64,000 nucleotides of DNA from Actinomycetota bacterium (GTDB taxonomy: Bacteria; Actinomycetota; Acidimicrobiia; IMCC26256; PALSA-555): the NCBI GenBank assembly GCA_016870355.1, contig VGBR01000005.1:62001-126000 (forward strand), given 5' to 3'. A program made the translations under genes and the position numbers. Position 1 is the first letter of the stretch. Each line of letters begins with the position of its first letter. Below, piece after piece: positions 32,314 to 40,696 of this stretch. A model generated the notes under the pieces. The model was not told where the DNA came from. It saw nothing but the letters and a program-made list of their open reading frames with translations, and did not search any database.

Positions 32314-33552
32314 TCAGCGGAAGTCGAACGCGACCTTGATCGCGCCCGAGTCGTCTTGGGTGGCTAGTGCGCCGAACGCGTCTCGCCACTCGTCGAGCCG
32401 GAACTGATGGGTGAGCATCCCTGTGAGGTCGACCTTCCCACTCGATGCCAGATCGAGGTAGTGCGAGATGCCGTGCTTGCGCACTCCGTCGACCTCTTCG
32501 AACCCGAACGCGTTCGAGCCGACGAAGGACAGCTCCTTGAAGTAGAGCGGTGTGTCCTCCCAGAACGTCGCGCCGTGCACCCCAGCCTTCACGAGCGTGC
32601 CGCGCGCCCTGCAGACCCGCGCCCCGACCTCGAAGGTCTCCTGCTTCCCGATGGTGTCGTAGACGACGTCGATCCCACCGGGATACGCCATCGGGAGGCC
32701 GTCGCTGTCTTGCAGCACGCCGCCCGACCAGGCAGCCGCCTCTTCGATCACCTGCCGAGCCGGCGTGTGACCGATGACGGTCGCGCCGAGCTTGCGCGCC
32801 ATCTCGGCCTGGGCCTCGAAGCGCGCGACGACTAGCACCTCGACGTCGGGGTAGAGCGAACGGAGGATCGCGGTTGCGCACGTGCCGAGCGCGCCCGCGC
32901 CGTACACCATCACCTTGCCGCCCGGCGTCGGTGGGTGGCGGGTGATCGCGTGCAGGCTGACCGTGAACGGATCGGCGAACACCGCGAGCTCGTCGGGCAC
33001 GTTGTCTGGCACCTTGAAGAGCTGCGAGTCGTGCGCGGGCATGAGCTCGGCGTAGCCGCCGTTGCCTGACGCCGACGTGCCGATGTGGATGCCCGGCTTG
33101 ATCGGGCCCACCGAGAAGTTCCAGCACAGGCTGTAGTCGCCGATCTCGCACGCGGGGCAGATCGGGTCGACGCCGCGCGGTCCACACGAGAGCCATGGGT
33201 TGAGCACCACCCGGTCGCCGACCTCCAGTCCCTCGGCTTCGGGACCGAGCGCGACCACGTCGGCGACGACTTCGTGTCCGAGCACCTGCGGGAGCGAGAA
33301 GAACGCCTTCATCGGGTTGTCTTCGCCACCGACGTTGCCCCAGTCCATGAACACCTGCTTGGAGTCGGATCCGCAGATGCCGGTGAGGCGCGGCTTGGTG
33401 ACCACCCAGTCCGGAAGGAGTGGTTCGGGGTCGTCCATGTCGACGAGCTGCATGGGCGTGTGCGCGAGACCCTTCAACAGCGGGTTGTCGGCGTCCTTGC
33501 CAGTCGGCTCGGGCCACGGCTCCGGCGCCACCCCGTACAACAGTGCCTTCAT
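32314..33552 (-). CDS. Zinc-binding MDR alcohol dehydrogenase-like protein
   Basis: A 412-residue medium-chain dehydrogenase. The catalytic zinc site shows Cys and Asp in TGICGSDSKQ and GHEVVADV; a partial structural-zinc loop is CGPRGVDPICPACEIGDYSLC (split here as CPACEIGD and YSLC). The Rossmann motif is VYGAGALGTCA. Longer than usual (~350), mainly through an N-terminal extension (PLLKGLAHTPM). Substrate unknown. It leads a two-gene operon with the dienelactone hydrolase. Confidence 0.87.
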   Translation of the reverse strand: MKALLYGVAPEPWPEPTGKDADNPLLKGLAHTPMQLVDMDDPEPLLPDWVVTKPRLTGICGSDSKQVFMDWGNVGGEDNPMKAFFSLPQVLGHEVVADVVALGPEAEGLEVGDRVVLNPWLSCGPRGVDPICPACEIGDYSLCWNFSVGPIKPGIHIGTSASGNGGYAELMPAHDSQLFKVPDNVPDELAVFADPFTVSLHAITRHPPTPGGKVMVYGAGALGTCATAILRSLYPDVEVLVVARFEAQAEMARKLGATVIGHTPARQVIEEAAAWSGGVLQDSDGLPMAYPGGIDVVYDTIGKQETFEVGARVCRARGTLVKAGVHGATFWEDTPLYFKELSFVGSNAFGFEEVDGVRKHGISHYLDLASSGKVDLTGMLTHQFRLDEWRDAFGALATQDDSGAIKVAFDFR

Positions 33553-33633
33553 GCATCACTCCCGCTCGTGGTGCCTTCGGCACCAGGCCAGTCGGGCCTC
33601 GCATTCCCCTTCAGTGCAGTGCGAAGGGCAGCG

Positions 33634-33639
33634 TACGCT
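33634..33639 (+). promoter_or_regulatory. -10 box (TACGCT) before the DUF3039 gene
   Basis: TACGCT ends eight bases before GTG 33648, deciding that start. Confidence 0.45.
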
Positions 33640-33647
33640 CCCTTGCC

Positions 33648-33890
33648 GTGACGACGCCCACGACGACGACCACCACACCGGTTCAGTCACCGGAGACGGT
33701 CGACACCGACGGCGGCGACCACGATCGGTTCGCGCACTACTGCCGGAAAGCCGACATCACGCGTGCGCTCGTGACCGGCGAAGCGATCACTGCCCTCTGC
33801 GGCAAGAAGTGGGTGCCGACGCGCGACCCGTCCCGCTACCCGATCTGCCCTACCTGCGCGGAGCGCAAGGCTGCCGGCTGGAAGCTTTGA
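33648..33890 (+). CDS. DUF3039 small zinc-site protein
   Basis: An 80-residue protein of the actinobacterial DUF3039 family. After a Thr-rich start, HYCRKADITRALVTGEAITA is followed by LCGKKWVPTRDPSRYPICPTC, supplying His and Cys residues likely to bind zinc. Function of the family is unknown. It overlaps the aminotransferase start (TTGA), so the two are coupled. Confidence 0.85.
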   Translation: MTTPTTTTTTPVQSPETVDTDGGDHDRFAHYCRKADITRALVTGEAITALCGKKWVPTRDPSRYPICPTCAERKAAGWKL

Positions 33891-35110
33891 GCGAGCGCGT
33901 GCCACCGACGTTCCTGCATCCCTACGCGCGCCCCGCGCGCGACGAGTTCATCTCGATCGTCCGCGGTGACGGCGCGATCGTCGAGGACAGCACTGGGCGC
34001 ACTTACATCGACGGCATGGGCAGCCTCTGGTACACGAACATCGGACATGGTCGGCGCGAGATCATCGATGCGGTCACCGAACAGATGGGCCGTATCGCGG
34101 CGTACCACTGCTTCGAGCCGTTCACGAACGAGCCGGCGGATCAGGTGGCGGAGCGAGTCGCCAGCCTCTCCCCGATCGACGGCGCACGGGTGTTCCTGAC
34201 CAGCTCGGGTTCCGAGGCCGTGGACTCGGCGATCAAGCTCGCTCGCGTCGCCCACGCGCAGGCCGGTCGCTCGGCACGGACTCTCGTGATCAGCCGCTCG
34301 CGGGCGTACCACGGCGTCACCTATGGCGGTCTGTCCGCGCAGGGTCTCCCCTTGAACCAAGAGGGCTACGGACCGTTCGTCGAAGGGATGATCAATCTTC
34401 CTGCCGACGACCTGGAAGCCGTTGCGTTGTTCATGGCCGAGCGCGGGGATGAAGTCGCGGCTGTCCTCGTCGAACCGGTGCAAGGCGCGGGCGGCGTGTA
34501 CCCGCCGCCGGACGGCTACCTCGAAGGGTTGCGTCGCCTCTGTGACCAACACGGCGCGTTCCTGGTGTTCGACGAGGTGATCACGGCGTGCGGTCGTTTG
34601 GGTGAGTGGTTCGGCGCGATCCGTTACGGCGTGACCCCCGACCTCATCACGTTCGCAAAGGCCGTGACGTCGGGATACCTGCCGCTCGGCGGCGTGATCG
34701 TCGGGCGTGCGGTGCTCGATCCGCTGGAGAGTGACGCCGCGTACATGCTGCGCCACGGCCACACGTACTCCGGTCACCCAACGGTGTGCGCGGCCGCGCT
34801 CGCCAACCTCGACATCATCGAGCGCGAGAACCTCTTGTCACGCGCGGGTGCGATCGCCGACCGACTCGGTGGAGGCCTCCGCTCACTCGCCGATGACGGG
34901 CTCCTGCTCGAGGCGCGCGGTGACGGCGGAGTGTGGGCCGCGGGGTTGCACGAGTCCCAAGACGCGAACGTGCTGCGCGACGGCTTGCTCGAACGCGGCG
35001 TCATCGCCCGCGCCATCGGTGCGAACACGCTCGCCTACTGCCCGCCGCTCGTCATCACCGACGACCAGATCGCCACCCTCGTCGACACCCTCGCCGACGT
35101 CCTGCGCTAA
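33887..35110 (+). CDS. Class III (PLP-dependent) aminotransferase
   Basis: A 407-residue omega-transaminase-type enzyme: DGMGSLWYTNIGHG, SGSEAVDSAIKLAR, YHGVTYGGLS, EPVQGAGGVYPPPDGY, FDEVITACGR, and the PLP lysine in TFAKAVTSGYLPLGGV. It transfers amino groups between a primary or omega-amine and a keto acid. The start TTG 33887 overlaps the DUF3039 stop; GTG 33899 is the alternative. Substrate unassigned. Confidence 0.92.
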   Translation: MSERVPPTFLHPYARPARDEFISIVRGDGAIVEDSTGRTYIDGMGSLWYTNIGHGRREIIDAVTEQMGRIAAYHCFEPFTNEPADQVAERVASLSPIDGARVFLTSSGSEAVDSAIKLARVAHAQAGRSARTLVISRSRAYHGVTYGGLSAQGLPLNQEGYGPFVEGMINLPADDLEAVALFMAERGDEVAAVLVEPVQGAGGVYPPPDGYLEGLRRLCDQHGAFLVFDEVITACGRLGEWFGAIRYGVTPDLITFAKAVTSGYLPLGGVIVGRAVLDPLESDAAYMLRHGHTYSGHPTVCAAALANLDIIERENLLSRAGAIADRLGGGLRSLADDGLLLEARGDGGVWAAGLHESQDANVLRDGLLERGVIARAIGANTLAYCPPLVITDDQIATLVDTLADVLR

Positions 35111-35116
35111 GCCCAG

Positions 35117-35166
35117 GTTCTTCGGCACGCGGAGAGTCACGAAGAGCAACTCAGCGTGCCGAGAAT
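35117..35166. terminator. Bidirectional terminator-like palindrome between convergent genes
   Basis: TTCTTCGGCACGCGGAG faces CTCAGCGTGCCGAGAAT across a 15-base loop, lying between the stops at 35110 (+) and 35173 (-). Its arm ATTCTCGGCACGCTGAG matches 13 of 17 positions with the arm of the repeats flanking the DUF559 gene. Confidence 0.65.
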
Positions 35167-35172
35167 CCGGTG

Positions 35173-36894
35173 TCAACCGACGTCGTGGGCGCCCCAATCG
35201 GGTGGGGTGACGCCGGTCTCGTAGCAGTTGCGTAGGTGTGCGAGCCACGAGACGCTGTCTTCGAGGCCGCCGGGGCGGTTGCGTGCGAGCCAGAGCTCGC
35301 GGTGCGCGCCGATGATGTCGTTGAGCTCGGTAGCGAAGGCGCGACGAGTCGACTCGGGAATTGAACCGAGCGAGCCATCCGTTGCGAGCCGTGCGTGGCC
35401 GTCGCGGCACAACAGCTGCATGAGTGCGATGGAATTGCGGAGCTCCTCACGCACCAACACATCGTCCATGCGCCGTGATCGAGCGTCGTCCAGCCGCTCC
35501 GACGCGTCCGCGAGCGCCGACTCCGCTCGGGACAGCTCGTCGTCCGTGAAGTTGAGCTGCTTCTTTTCTGGCCCGATCTCGAGCTGCGGGAAGTAGAGCG
35601 GAAGCACGAGCGCGGACATGTTCGGCACCTGCACCTCAGTCGAGAGGTAGACGTCGCCGAGGTCGAGGAGCACTGCACCGAGTGCTCCCACCTCATCAGC
35701 GAACGCGTGCGCGTCGAGCGCGGCGGCGAGATCGACATCACGGTTCGTCTCCAGGCACCACGACACCGCCGCGCCGTACGCGAAGCCCGGCTCACTGATC
35801 GGCAGATACTGGAGATGGCCCTGGTCGCCCCAGTCGGTGTTGAGGAACCCCGTGCCGCCGTGACCGAGCAACGCTTCCGCCGCGGCGACGCAATCACCCT
35901 TCATGTTGGTGGTGCGGCCGAGGATCGTCGTCCAGCTGGAGGTGCCCGGGCAGTTCCAGAACTTCGTATCGGTCTCGGAGTAGATCGCAGCCTTCTCTTC
36001 GAAGGGCGTCCAGTCTTCGTAGCCCCACTCGCAGACGGTGACGTGCTCAGGGATGCGCGTGAGTCGATCCGCGCGTCCGGAGACGATGTCGCCCCACACC
36101 AGGATCTGTCGACCGTCGAGCTCTGGCACGGCGCACAACGTCTCGACCCAGTCGAGGTAGTCGCCGATGCGCTCATCGGGGAGCTCCCACGGCTCATCGA
36201 GCCCGACGTGCACTCGGCTGCTGGTGAAGCAAGGAAGCAACTGCGCGAGAAGGTCGCGCACGAGAGCAAGCGAACCGGGGTTCGACGGCTCGAGGGTCAT
36301 CGGGCCTCGCTGTCGCCCCATGAAGTCGGTGAACCCGTCGGGCGTGATCGCGAGCGGGCGATACCGGTCGTGACGCAACCAGCGGCCCATGTGGCCGAGA
36401 CAGTTCTGGTTCGGAACCAGCTCGACAAAGTGCTCGCGGCACCACGCGTCGAGCTCGCGGATCTCGTCCGCTGTGAACGGGCTGGCGTCGCGCCACACCT
36501 CGTCGTGACCCTCGTACGCGAACGTGTGCTCGAGGTAGAGCTGGACCTGGTTGATCTTCCACGACGCGAGTCGCGCGATCAGATCCTTCAGCGTCACCAG
36601 CGTCGGCACCTTGTCGCGCGAGACGTCGAGCATCACGCCGCGCACCGGCAGATCGGGCCAGTCGCGGATTGTGCACACCGGCACGCCACCGGGCTGCCGA
36701 GCGAGCTGCGCAAGCGTGGCCCGTCCGTAGAACTCGCCCGCCTCATCGGCCGCGCTGAGCGTGATCTCATCACCGGCAACGACGAGCTCGTACCCCTCAG
36801 CATCCAGCGACCGATCTCGGCGTACCTCCGGCTCTCGGATCGGCACCGAGCCGACGCCGACTTCGATCGAGCGGGGTTGCGGGAGGAGGTTCAC
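35173..36894 (-). CDS. GH20-like beta-N-acetylhexosaminidase
   Basis: A 573-residue glycoside hydrolase. The N-terminal ~100 residues are the GH20-associated alpha/beta domain (LLPQPRSIEV, EFYGRATLAQL). The barrel follows: PVRGVMLDVSRDKVPTL, and the catalytic Asp-Glu pair in VHVGLDEPWEL (residue ~265). No signal peptide is seen, so it is probably cytoplasmic. The GTG start overlaps the GNAT stop by four bases. It would remove terminal GlcNAc or GalNAc; exact substrate unknown. Confidence 0.85.
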   Translation of the reverse strand: MNLLPQPRSIEVGVGSVPIREPEVRRDRSLDAEGYELVVAGDEITLSAADEAGEFYGRATLAQLARQPGGVPVCTIRDWPDLPVRGVMLDVSRDKVPTLVTLKDLIARLASWKINQVQLYLEHTFAYEGHDEVWRDASPFTADEIRELDAWCREHFVELVPNQNCLGHMGRWLRHDRYRPLAITPDGFTDFMGRQRGPMTLEPSNPGSLALVRDLLAQLLPCFTSSRVHVGLDEPWELPDERIGDYLDWVETLCAVPELDGRQILVWGDIVSGRADRLTRIPEHVTVCEWGYEDWTPFEEKAAIYSETDTKFWNCPGTSSWTTILGRTTNMKGDCVAAAEALLGHGGTGFLNTDWGDQGHLQYLPISEPGFAYGAAVSWCLETNRDVDLAAALDAHAFADEVGALGAVLLDLGDVYLSTEVQVPNMSALVLPLYFPQLEIGPEKKQLNFTDDELSRAESALADASERLDDARSRRMDDVLVREELRNSIALMQLLCRDGHARLATDGSLGSIPESTRRAFATELNDIIGAHRELWLARNRPGGLEDSVSWLAHLRNCYETGVTPPDWGAHDVG

Positions 36895-37712
36895 GAGAGC
36901 GTCTTGCGGTACACGAAGAACACGCGGCTCACGATCGCACCGGCGCGGGCGTAGGGCACGACGGGTCCGACCCACGAGACCTCCATGCGTTCCTGCCCGT
37001 CGTCACGCATGCGGTGGAGCGCGCCGACAAGCAGCGGCCACGCGACGCCCTGGCCGATGAGATCAGGACGCGCCCCGACGGGACCGAGCAGCCCGCGTCG
37101 GTTCACGTCGTACGCACAGAAGCCGCGAATCCCGTCATCGCCACGGGTCACCAGCAACGTGCCATTGTCGAGCGCGCGGAGCACCTCGGGGGTCCAGTTG
37201 ACCCAGTGCGAGTCCATCCAGTCGGCCAGCTCGCCGCGCATCGCGCTCGTCGCGGCCTCGTAGCCGCCAACGTCATCGGGAATCGTGCGCAGGTCGATGC
37301 CCATGTGGAAGTTCGCTTCGCCGCGCGTGTACTTACGGCGTTCGAGGAGCGAGAGGAACGCGGTCTCGCTCGCGGGCACTCCCGGCCACAGGTAGTAGGG
37401 AGGATCAGCGCCGGTCTGGATCGTGCCGCAGCCTTGAAGCTCACGCTCGGCCGTGTCGAGCAGCTCGTGTCCGAGGCCGCGGCCCCGATGCGCCGGGTCG
37501 ACAACGAGGAGTCGGAGGTAGCCGACGCCCTCACCGGCGACCGTCGCGACGACGCCCACATCGGGATCGCCGCGCACGATCGCGGGCTGTTGCTCCATGA
37601 ACAACGTGCCGGCGAGCTCCGCTGCCGTAGGGGGTTGCTCTTCAACAACACCGCGAGCACAAAGCGCGGCGATCGCCTCGCACGCGCCGACGTCGAGGAC
37701 GTCGAGGTTCAG
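36891..37712 (-). CDS. Tandem GNAT acetyltransferase, probable CTG start
   Basis: A protein of about 273 residues with two GNAT folds. The first has the acetyl-CoA loop LRLLVVDPAHRGRGLGHELL; the second has LLGPVGARPDLIGQGVAWPL, where the loop is less standard. There is no ATG, GTG or TTG between the P450 coding end and residue 38. A CTG at 37712 overlaps the P450 stop (CTGA) and gives a normal domain start (LNLDVLDVGA). ATG 37598 would cut the first strand and helix. Acceptor unknown. Confidence 0.78.
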   Translation of the reverse strand: MNLDVLDVGACEAIAALCARGVVEEQPPTAAELAGTLFMEQQPAIVRGDPDVGVVATVAGEGVGYLRLLVVDPAHRGRGLGHELLDTAERELQGCGTIQTGADPPYYLWPGVPASETAFLSLLERRKYTRGEANFHMGIDLRTIPDDVGGYEAATSAMRGELADWMDSHWVNWTPEVLRALDNGTLLVTRGDDGIRGFCAYDVNRRGLLGPVGARPDLIGQGVAWPLLVGALHRMRDDGQERMEVSWVGPVVPYARAGAIVSRVFFVYRKTLS

Positions 37713-38899
37713 GCTGCGACCGCCACGGGGACGTTCGAGAAGCCCGCGACGTTCGACATGTGCACGCGCTTGAGCCCGCCCTCGTCGACCTCGTACTCGG
37801 GCCAACGCTCCGCGATCTCCTCGAAGGCGACGCGGCTCTCGAGGCGCGCGACTGCCGCTCCGAGGCATGAGTGGATGCCGTGCCCGAGCCCCAGTCCGAG
37901 GCCGATCTCCCGGTCGATGTCGAACCGGTCGGGGTCTTCGTACTCGCGTTCGTCACGGTTCGCTGCGCCCGTGAGCAACAGCACCGGCGAACCCGCCGGG
38001 ATCGTGACGCCGTGCCACTCAGAGTCGGCGTGACTGAAACGACCTTGGTACTGCGACGGCGCCCAGTAGCGCAGCACCTCTTCGACCGCATTGACCGCCT
38101 TCGCCCGGTCGGCGAGCAGCTTCTTCCACTCGTCGGGGTTCCGCGCGAACAGCACCACGCCGTTGCCAACTTGCTTGGTGACCGTCTCGCTGCCCGCCGC
38201 CGCGATCAAGGTGCCGAACCCCGCGATCTCCTCGTCGGTGAGCTTGTTGAGGTTGCCATCGTCGTCGGCGACCTCGACCTCGGTGAGACGGCTCAGCATG
38301 TCGTCGGCGGGCTTCGCGCGCTTCTCTTTGATGAGCTCGAGGAAGTAGAGAAGCTGGTGGAGCCCGGCTTCCATGCCTGCTTGTGTGGGGCGGTGGTCGT
38401 CCTCGTCGCGGTGCAGCATGTCGTCGGTCCACAGCCGGATCTGCTGGCGGTCTTCCTTCGGCACGCCGAGGATCCTCGAGATGATCTCTACCGGGAACGG
38501 CGCGGAGAAGTCGGCGACGAGGTCGAACTCGCGTGCCCCCTCCAAGGGCGAGAGGAACTCGGTGATCACCTCGCGCACCATCGGTTCGAGCCTCCCGATC
38601 GCCCGCGGTGTGAACACACGGCTCACCAGCTTGCGCATCCGGTCGTGCGCAGGAGGGTCCATCATGATGATGCTGGAGTGCTTCATCGCGTTGTCGGGGT
38701 CGTTGAGCTGGTCGATCGTCAGCCCGTGCTCGCTCGAGAACGTCTTCCAGTCGCGACTGGCGTCGACGACGTCGGAGAAGCGTGACAACGCCCAGAAGTT
38801 GTACTGCTCGTTGTGGTACGTCGGCGCCTCGTCACGCAACCAGCGGTACATGTCGTACGGGTCGTCGTAGAACTCCGGCGAGAAGGGGTTGAACTCCAT
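37709..38899 (-). CDS. Cytochrome P450
   Basis: A 396-residue soluble bacterial P450. The I-helix oxygen motif is AAAGSETV, the ExxR pair is in VEEVLRYW, and the haem loop is LGLGHGIHSCLGAA with the ligand Cys near residue 347. The usual Phe seven residues before the Cys is Leu. ATG 38899 follows a TACGCT -10 box by seven bases. It could hydroxylate a steroid or terpenoid given the neighbouring catabolic genes, but the subfamily is not identifiable by eye. Confidence 0.93.
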   Translation of the reverse strand: MEFNPFSPEFYDDPYDMYRWLRDEAPTYHNEQYNFWALSRFSDVVDASRDWKTFSSEHGLTIDQLNDPDNAMKHSSIIMMDPPAHDRMRKLVSRVFTPRAIGRLEPMVREVITEFLSPLEGAREFDLVADFSAPFPVEIISRILGVPKEDRQQIRLWTDDMLHRDEDDHRPTQAGMEAGLHQLLYFLELIKEKRAKPADDMLSRLTEVEVADDDGNLNKLTDEEIAGFGTLIAAAGSETVTKQVGNGVVLFARNPDEWKKLLADRAKAVNAVEEVLRYWAPSQYQGRFSHADSEWHGVTIPAGSPVLLLTGAANRDEREYEDPDRFDIDREIGLGLGLGHGIHSCLGAAVARLESRVAFEEIAERWPEYEVDEGGLKRVHMSNVAGFSNVPVAVAA

Positions 38900-38906
38900 G
38901 GCCAGA

Positions 38907-38912
38907 AGCGTA
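38907..38912 (-). promoter_or_regulatory. -10 box (TACGCT) of the P450 gene
   Basis: Reading on the minus strand, TACGCT ends seven bases before ATG 38899. Confidence 0.45.
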
Positions 38913-38930
38913 CCGATCCGCCCGACTGCC

Positions 38931-40046
38931 ATGATGGGCCGCGTGGGTGGATACGGCTACCCGGTGATCGACGCCGACGGGCACGGCGGCGAGCCGGCGA
39001 AGTGGCGCAGTCGCATCCCCGACGCGAACAAGACCCAGATGATCGAGTACATCCGCTCGATGAAGGCGACCTACACGAACCTTCCCGGCGGGGGCATGCA
39101 CATCAGCGATGCCAACCCGCGCGAGCAGCAGATGAGCGACGACGAGCTGGACTTCGAGCCCGAGATGCGCCTCGGGATGTCGGAGCCAGCCGCCCGGCTC
39201 GAGGACATGGACCTCGAAGGGATCGACGTCACGGTGATGTTCCCGCCCGGCTCCGGCGAGGAGTGGGCGCTCGGCGACGCGAAGTTCGCGGCTCAGCTGT
39301 GTCGCACGCTCAACGACGCCCGCGCCGAGTACGCCGCGTTCGCACCCGACCGGCTGAAGCTGGTGGCGAAGCTGCCGATGATGGAGCCGACCGCGGCGGC
39401 CGAGGAGCTCGAGCGGTGCGTCACCGAGCACGGCTTCGTCGGGATGGTGACCGCGCAGCACATCCTCGACCGCAACCTCGACCATCCGTCGTTCGATGTG
39501 GTCTGGTCGGTCGCCGAGCGCCTGAACGTGCCCGTATGTGTGCACGGGGGCGGTCAGGCACCAGGTCAGGTGCCGGTCGCGATCGACCGGTTCGAGACGC
39601 GCTTGGAGAAGCACGCGATCACGCACCCGTTCGGTGCGATGCTCGCGCTCACGAGCTTCACCGTCGGCGGCGTGATGGCACGCTTCCCGGGTCTGCGGAT
39701 TGCGCTGCTCGAGGCAGGTGCGGGGTGGCTGCCGTTCTGGTTGGAACGTCTCGACGAGCACTGGGAGCTCATGCCGGAGCAGGCGCCACAGATCGACGCG
39801 CCGCCGTCGTCCTACTTCCTCGGGCGCGGCTACCTGTCGTGTGAGCCGGAAGAGAAGTCCGTGCCGATCGTGTCGGCCGCGCTCGGCGACGAGATCATCT
39901 GCTACGCCTCCGACTACTGCCACTGGGATTGCGCGTTCCCGAACAGCGTGAAGATCCTCGCGGATCGCGAGGACATCACCGACGCGCAGAAGCGAGCGAT
40001 CTTCGCCGGCAACGCCGCGAAGCTCTACAACTTGCCGGTCCCATGA
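38931..40046 (+). CDS. Amidohydrolase-2 family metal-dependent hydrolase
   Basis: A 371-residue TIM-barrel amidohydrolase (aminocarboxymuconate decarboxylase-like branch): PVIDADGHGGE at the start (D-x-D/H metal motif), VCVHGGGQAPG in the middle, HPFGAMLALTSF, LLEAGAGWLPFWLERLDEHW, and the late Asp in YASDYCHWD. Such proteins are frequent in actinobacterial steroid and aromatic degradation. ATG 38934 is an equal alternative. Its stop overlaps the start of the truncated carboxylase gene (ATGA). Confidence 0.87.
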   Translation: MMGRVGGYGYPVIDADGHGGEPAKWRSRIPDANKTQMIEYIRSMKATYTNLPGGGMHISDANPREQQMSDDELDFEPEMRLGMSEPAARLEDMDLEGIDVTVMFPPGSGEEWALGDAKFAAQLCRTLNDARAEYAAFAPDRLKLVAKLPMMEPTAAAEELERCVTEHGFVGMVTAQHILDRNLDHPSFDVVWSVAERLNVPVCVHGGGQAPGQVPVAIDRFETRLEKHAITHPFGAMLALTSFTVGGVMARFPGLRIALLEAGAGWLPFWLERLDEHWELMPEQAPQIDAPPSSYFLGRGYLSCEPEEKSVPIVSAALGDEIICYASDYCHWDCAFPNSVKILADREDITDAQKRAIFAGNAAKLYNLPVP

Positions 40047-40214
40047 GCGAGGATTCCGTCCGCAAGGCGCGCGAGCGCGCCGAGCGGGGCAACCTCGAGC
40101 GCGGCGCCGAGAAGCTCAAGAGCGAGAACAAGCTGTTCGTGCGCGACCGGCTCGCGCTGCTCCTCGACGAAGGCTCGTTCGTGGAGGACGCCCTGCTCGC
40201 GAACGCGTCAGCCG
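40043..40214 (+). pseudogene. Truncated acyl-CoA carboxylase beta-subunit gene (5' fragment)
   Basis: The first ~57 codons read as the N-terminus of an AccD/PccB-type carboxyltransferase: NKLFVRDRLALLLDEGSFVE then DALLANASA. The homology stops abruptly near 40214, where the other strand begins to read as a glycosyltransferase fragment. A full gene would need about 1,500 bp. The start is coupled to the amidohydrolase stop, so a real operon was cut by a rearrangement, unless the contig is misjoined here. Confidence 0.75.
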
Positions 40215-40632
40215 ACGTCCGGTCGGAACCAGAACGCTCAGGCGAACTGAACGGCGAGGAAGTAGACGACGGTGTAATGCGTGTACGCGGCCGCCGCAGT
40301 GCACAGCCCATAGGCCACCCACCACGCGACACGGCTGGTGCCCAACGCGTGCTTCCGAGGATTCCCTTGGTTGCCCACGCGAGGATGAAGAACAACGGCG
40401 GTGTCGACTCCTGGTCGCTGCGCACGAGATCGAGCACGCGACCCAGGCTGTGGCCATCGACGATGAAATACGTCGAGATCTCGTCGCCGAATGGCGAGTC
40501 GTTGAACGACGGCAGCCGTACGAGCAAGCCGATGAAGGTGATGAGACCCAAGAGCGCGAACGTCGCTGACGAAGACGTCTCGAGGTAGCGCTCGAGACGC
40601 GACTGTCCTTCTCCCTGCTGACGCGTCGACAT
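40215..40632 (-). pseudogene. Deleted fragment of a membrane glycosyltransferase (GT39/ArnT-like)
   Basis: From ATG 40632 the sequence reads as the start of a polytopic mannosyltransferase-like protein: FALLGLITFIGLLVRLPSF, FGDEISTY (the acidic loop motif of GT-C enzymes) and STPPLFFILAWATKG. Near 40365 the coding frame switches, and the new frame reads VAWWVAYGLCTAAAAYTHYT then VVYFLAVQFA, a later membrane segment. That frame meets TGA where Trp is plausible, then AFWFRPD. So an internal deletion, a stop and a 3' truncation are all present. MSTRQQ at 40632 or an upstream ATG at 40650 could have been the start. Confidence 0.7.
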
Positions 40633-40696
40633 GGTGGAGTGAGTCCTCATCCTCCGCGGGAGAGAGTTGCTCGGACGAGGGAGCTCTGCGAATCGA

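Noticed and set aside
31964-33604. 546-codon minus-strand frame across the dienelactone hydrolase and zinc dehydrogenase genes
   Set aside because: It is an alternate frame on the same strand as two well-supported genes and reads as Arg/Gly-rich low-complexity sequence.
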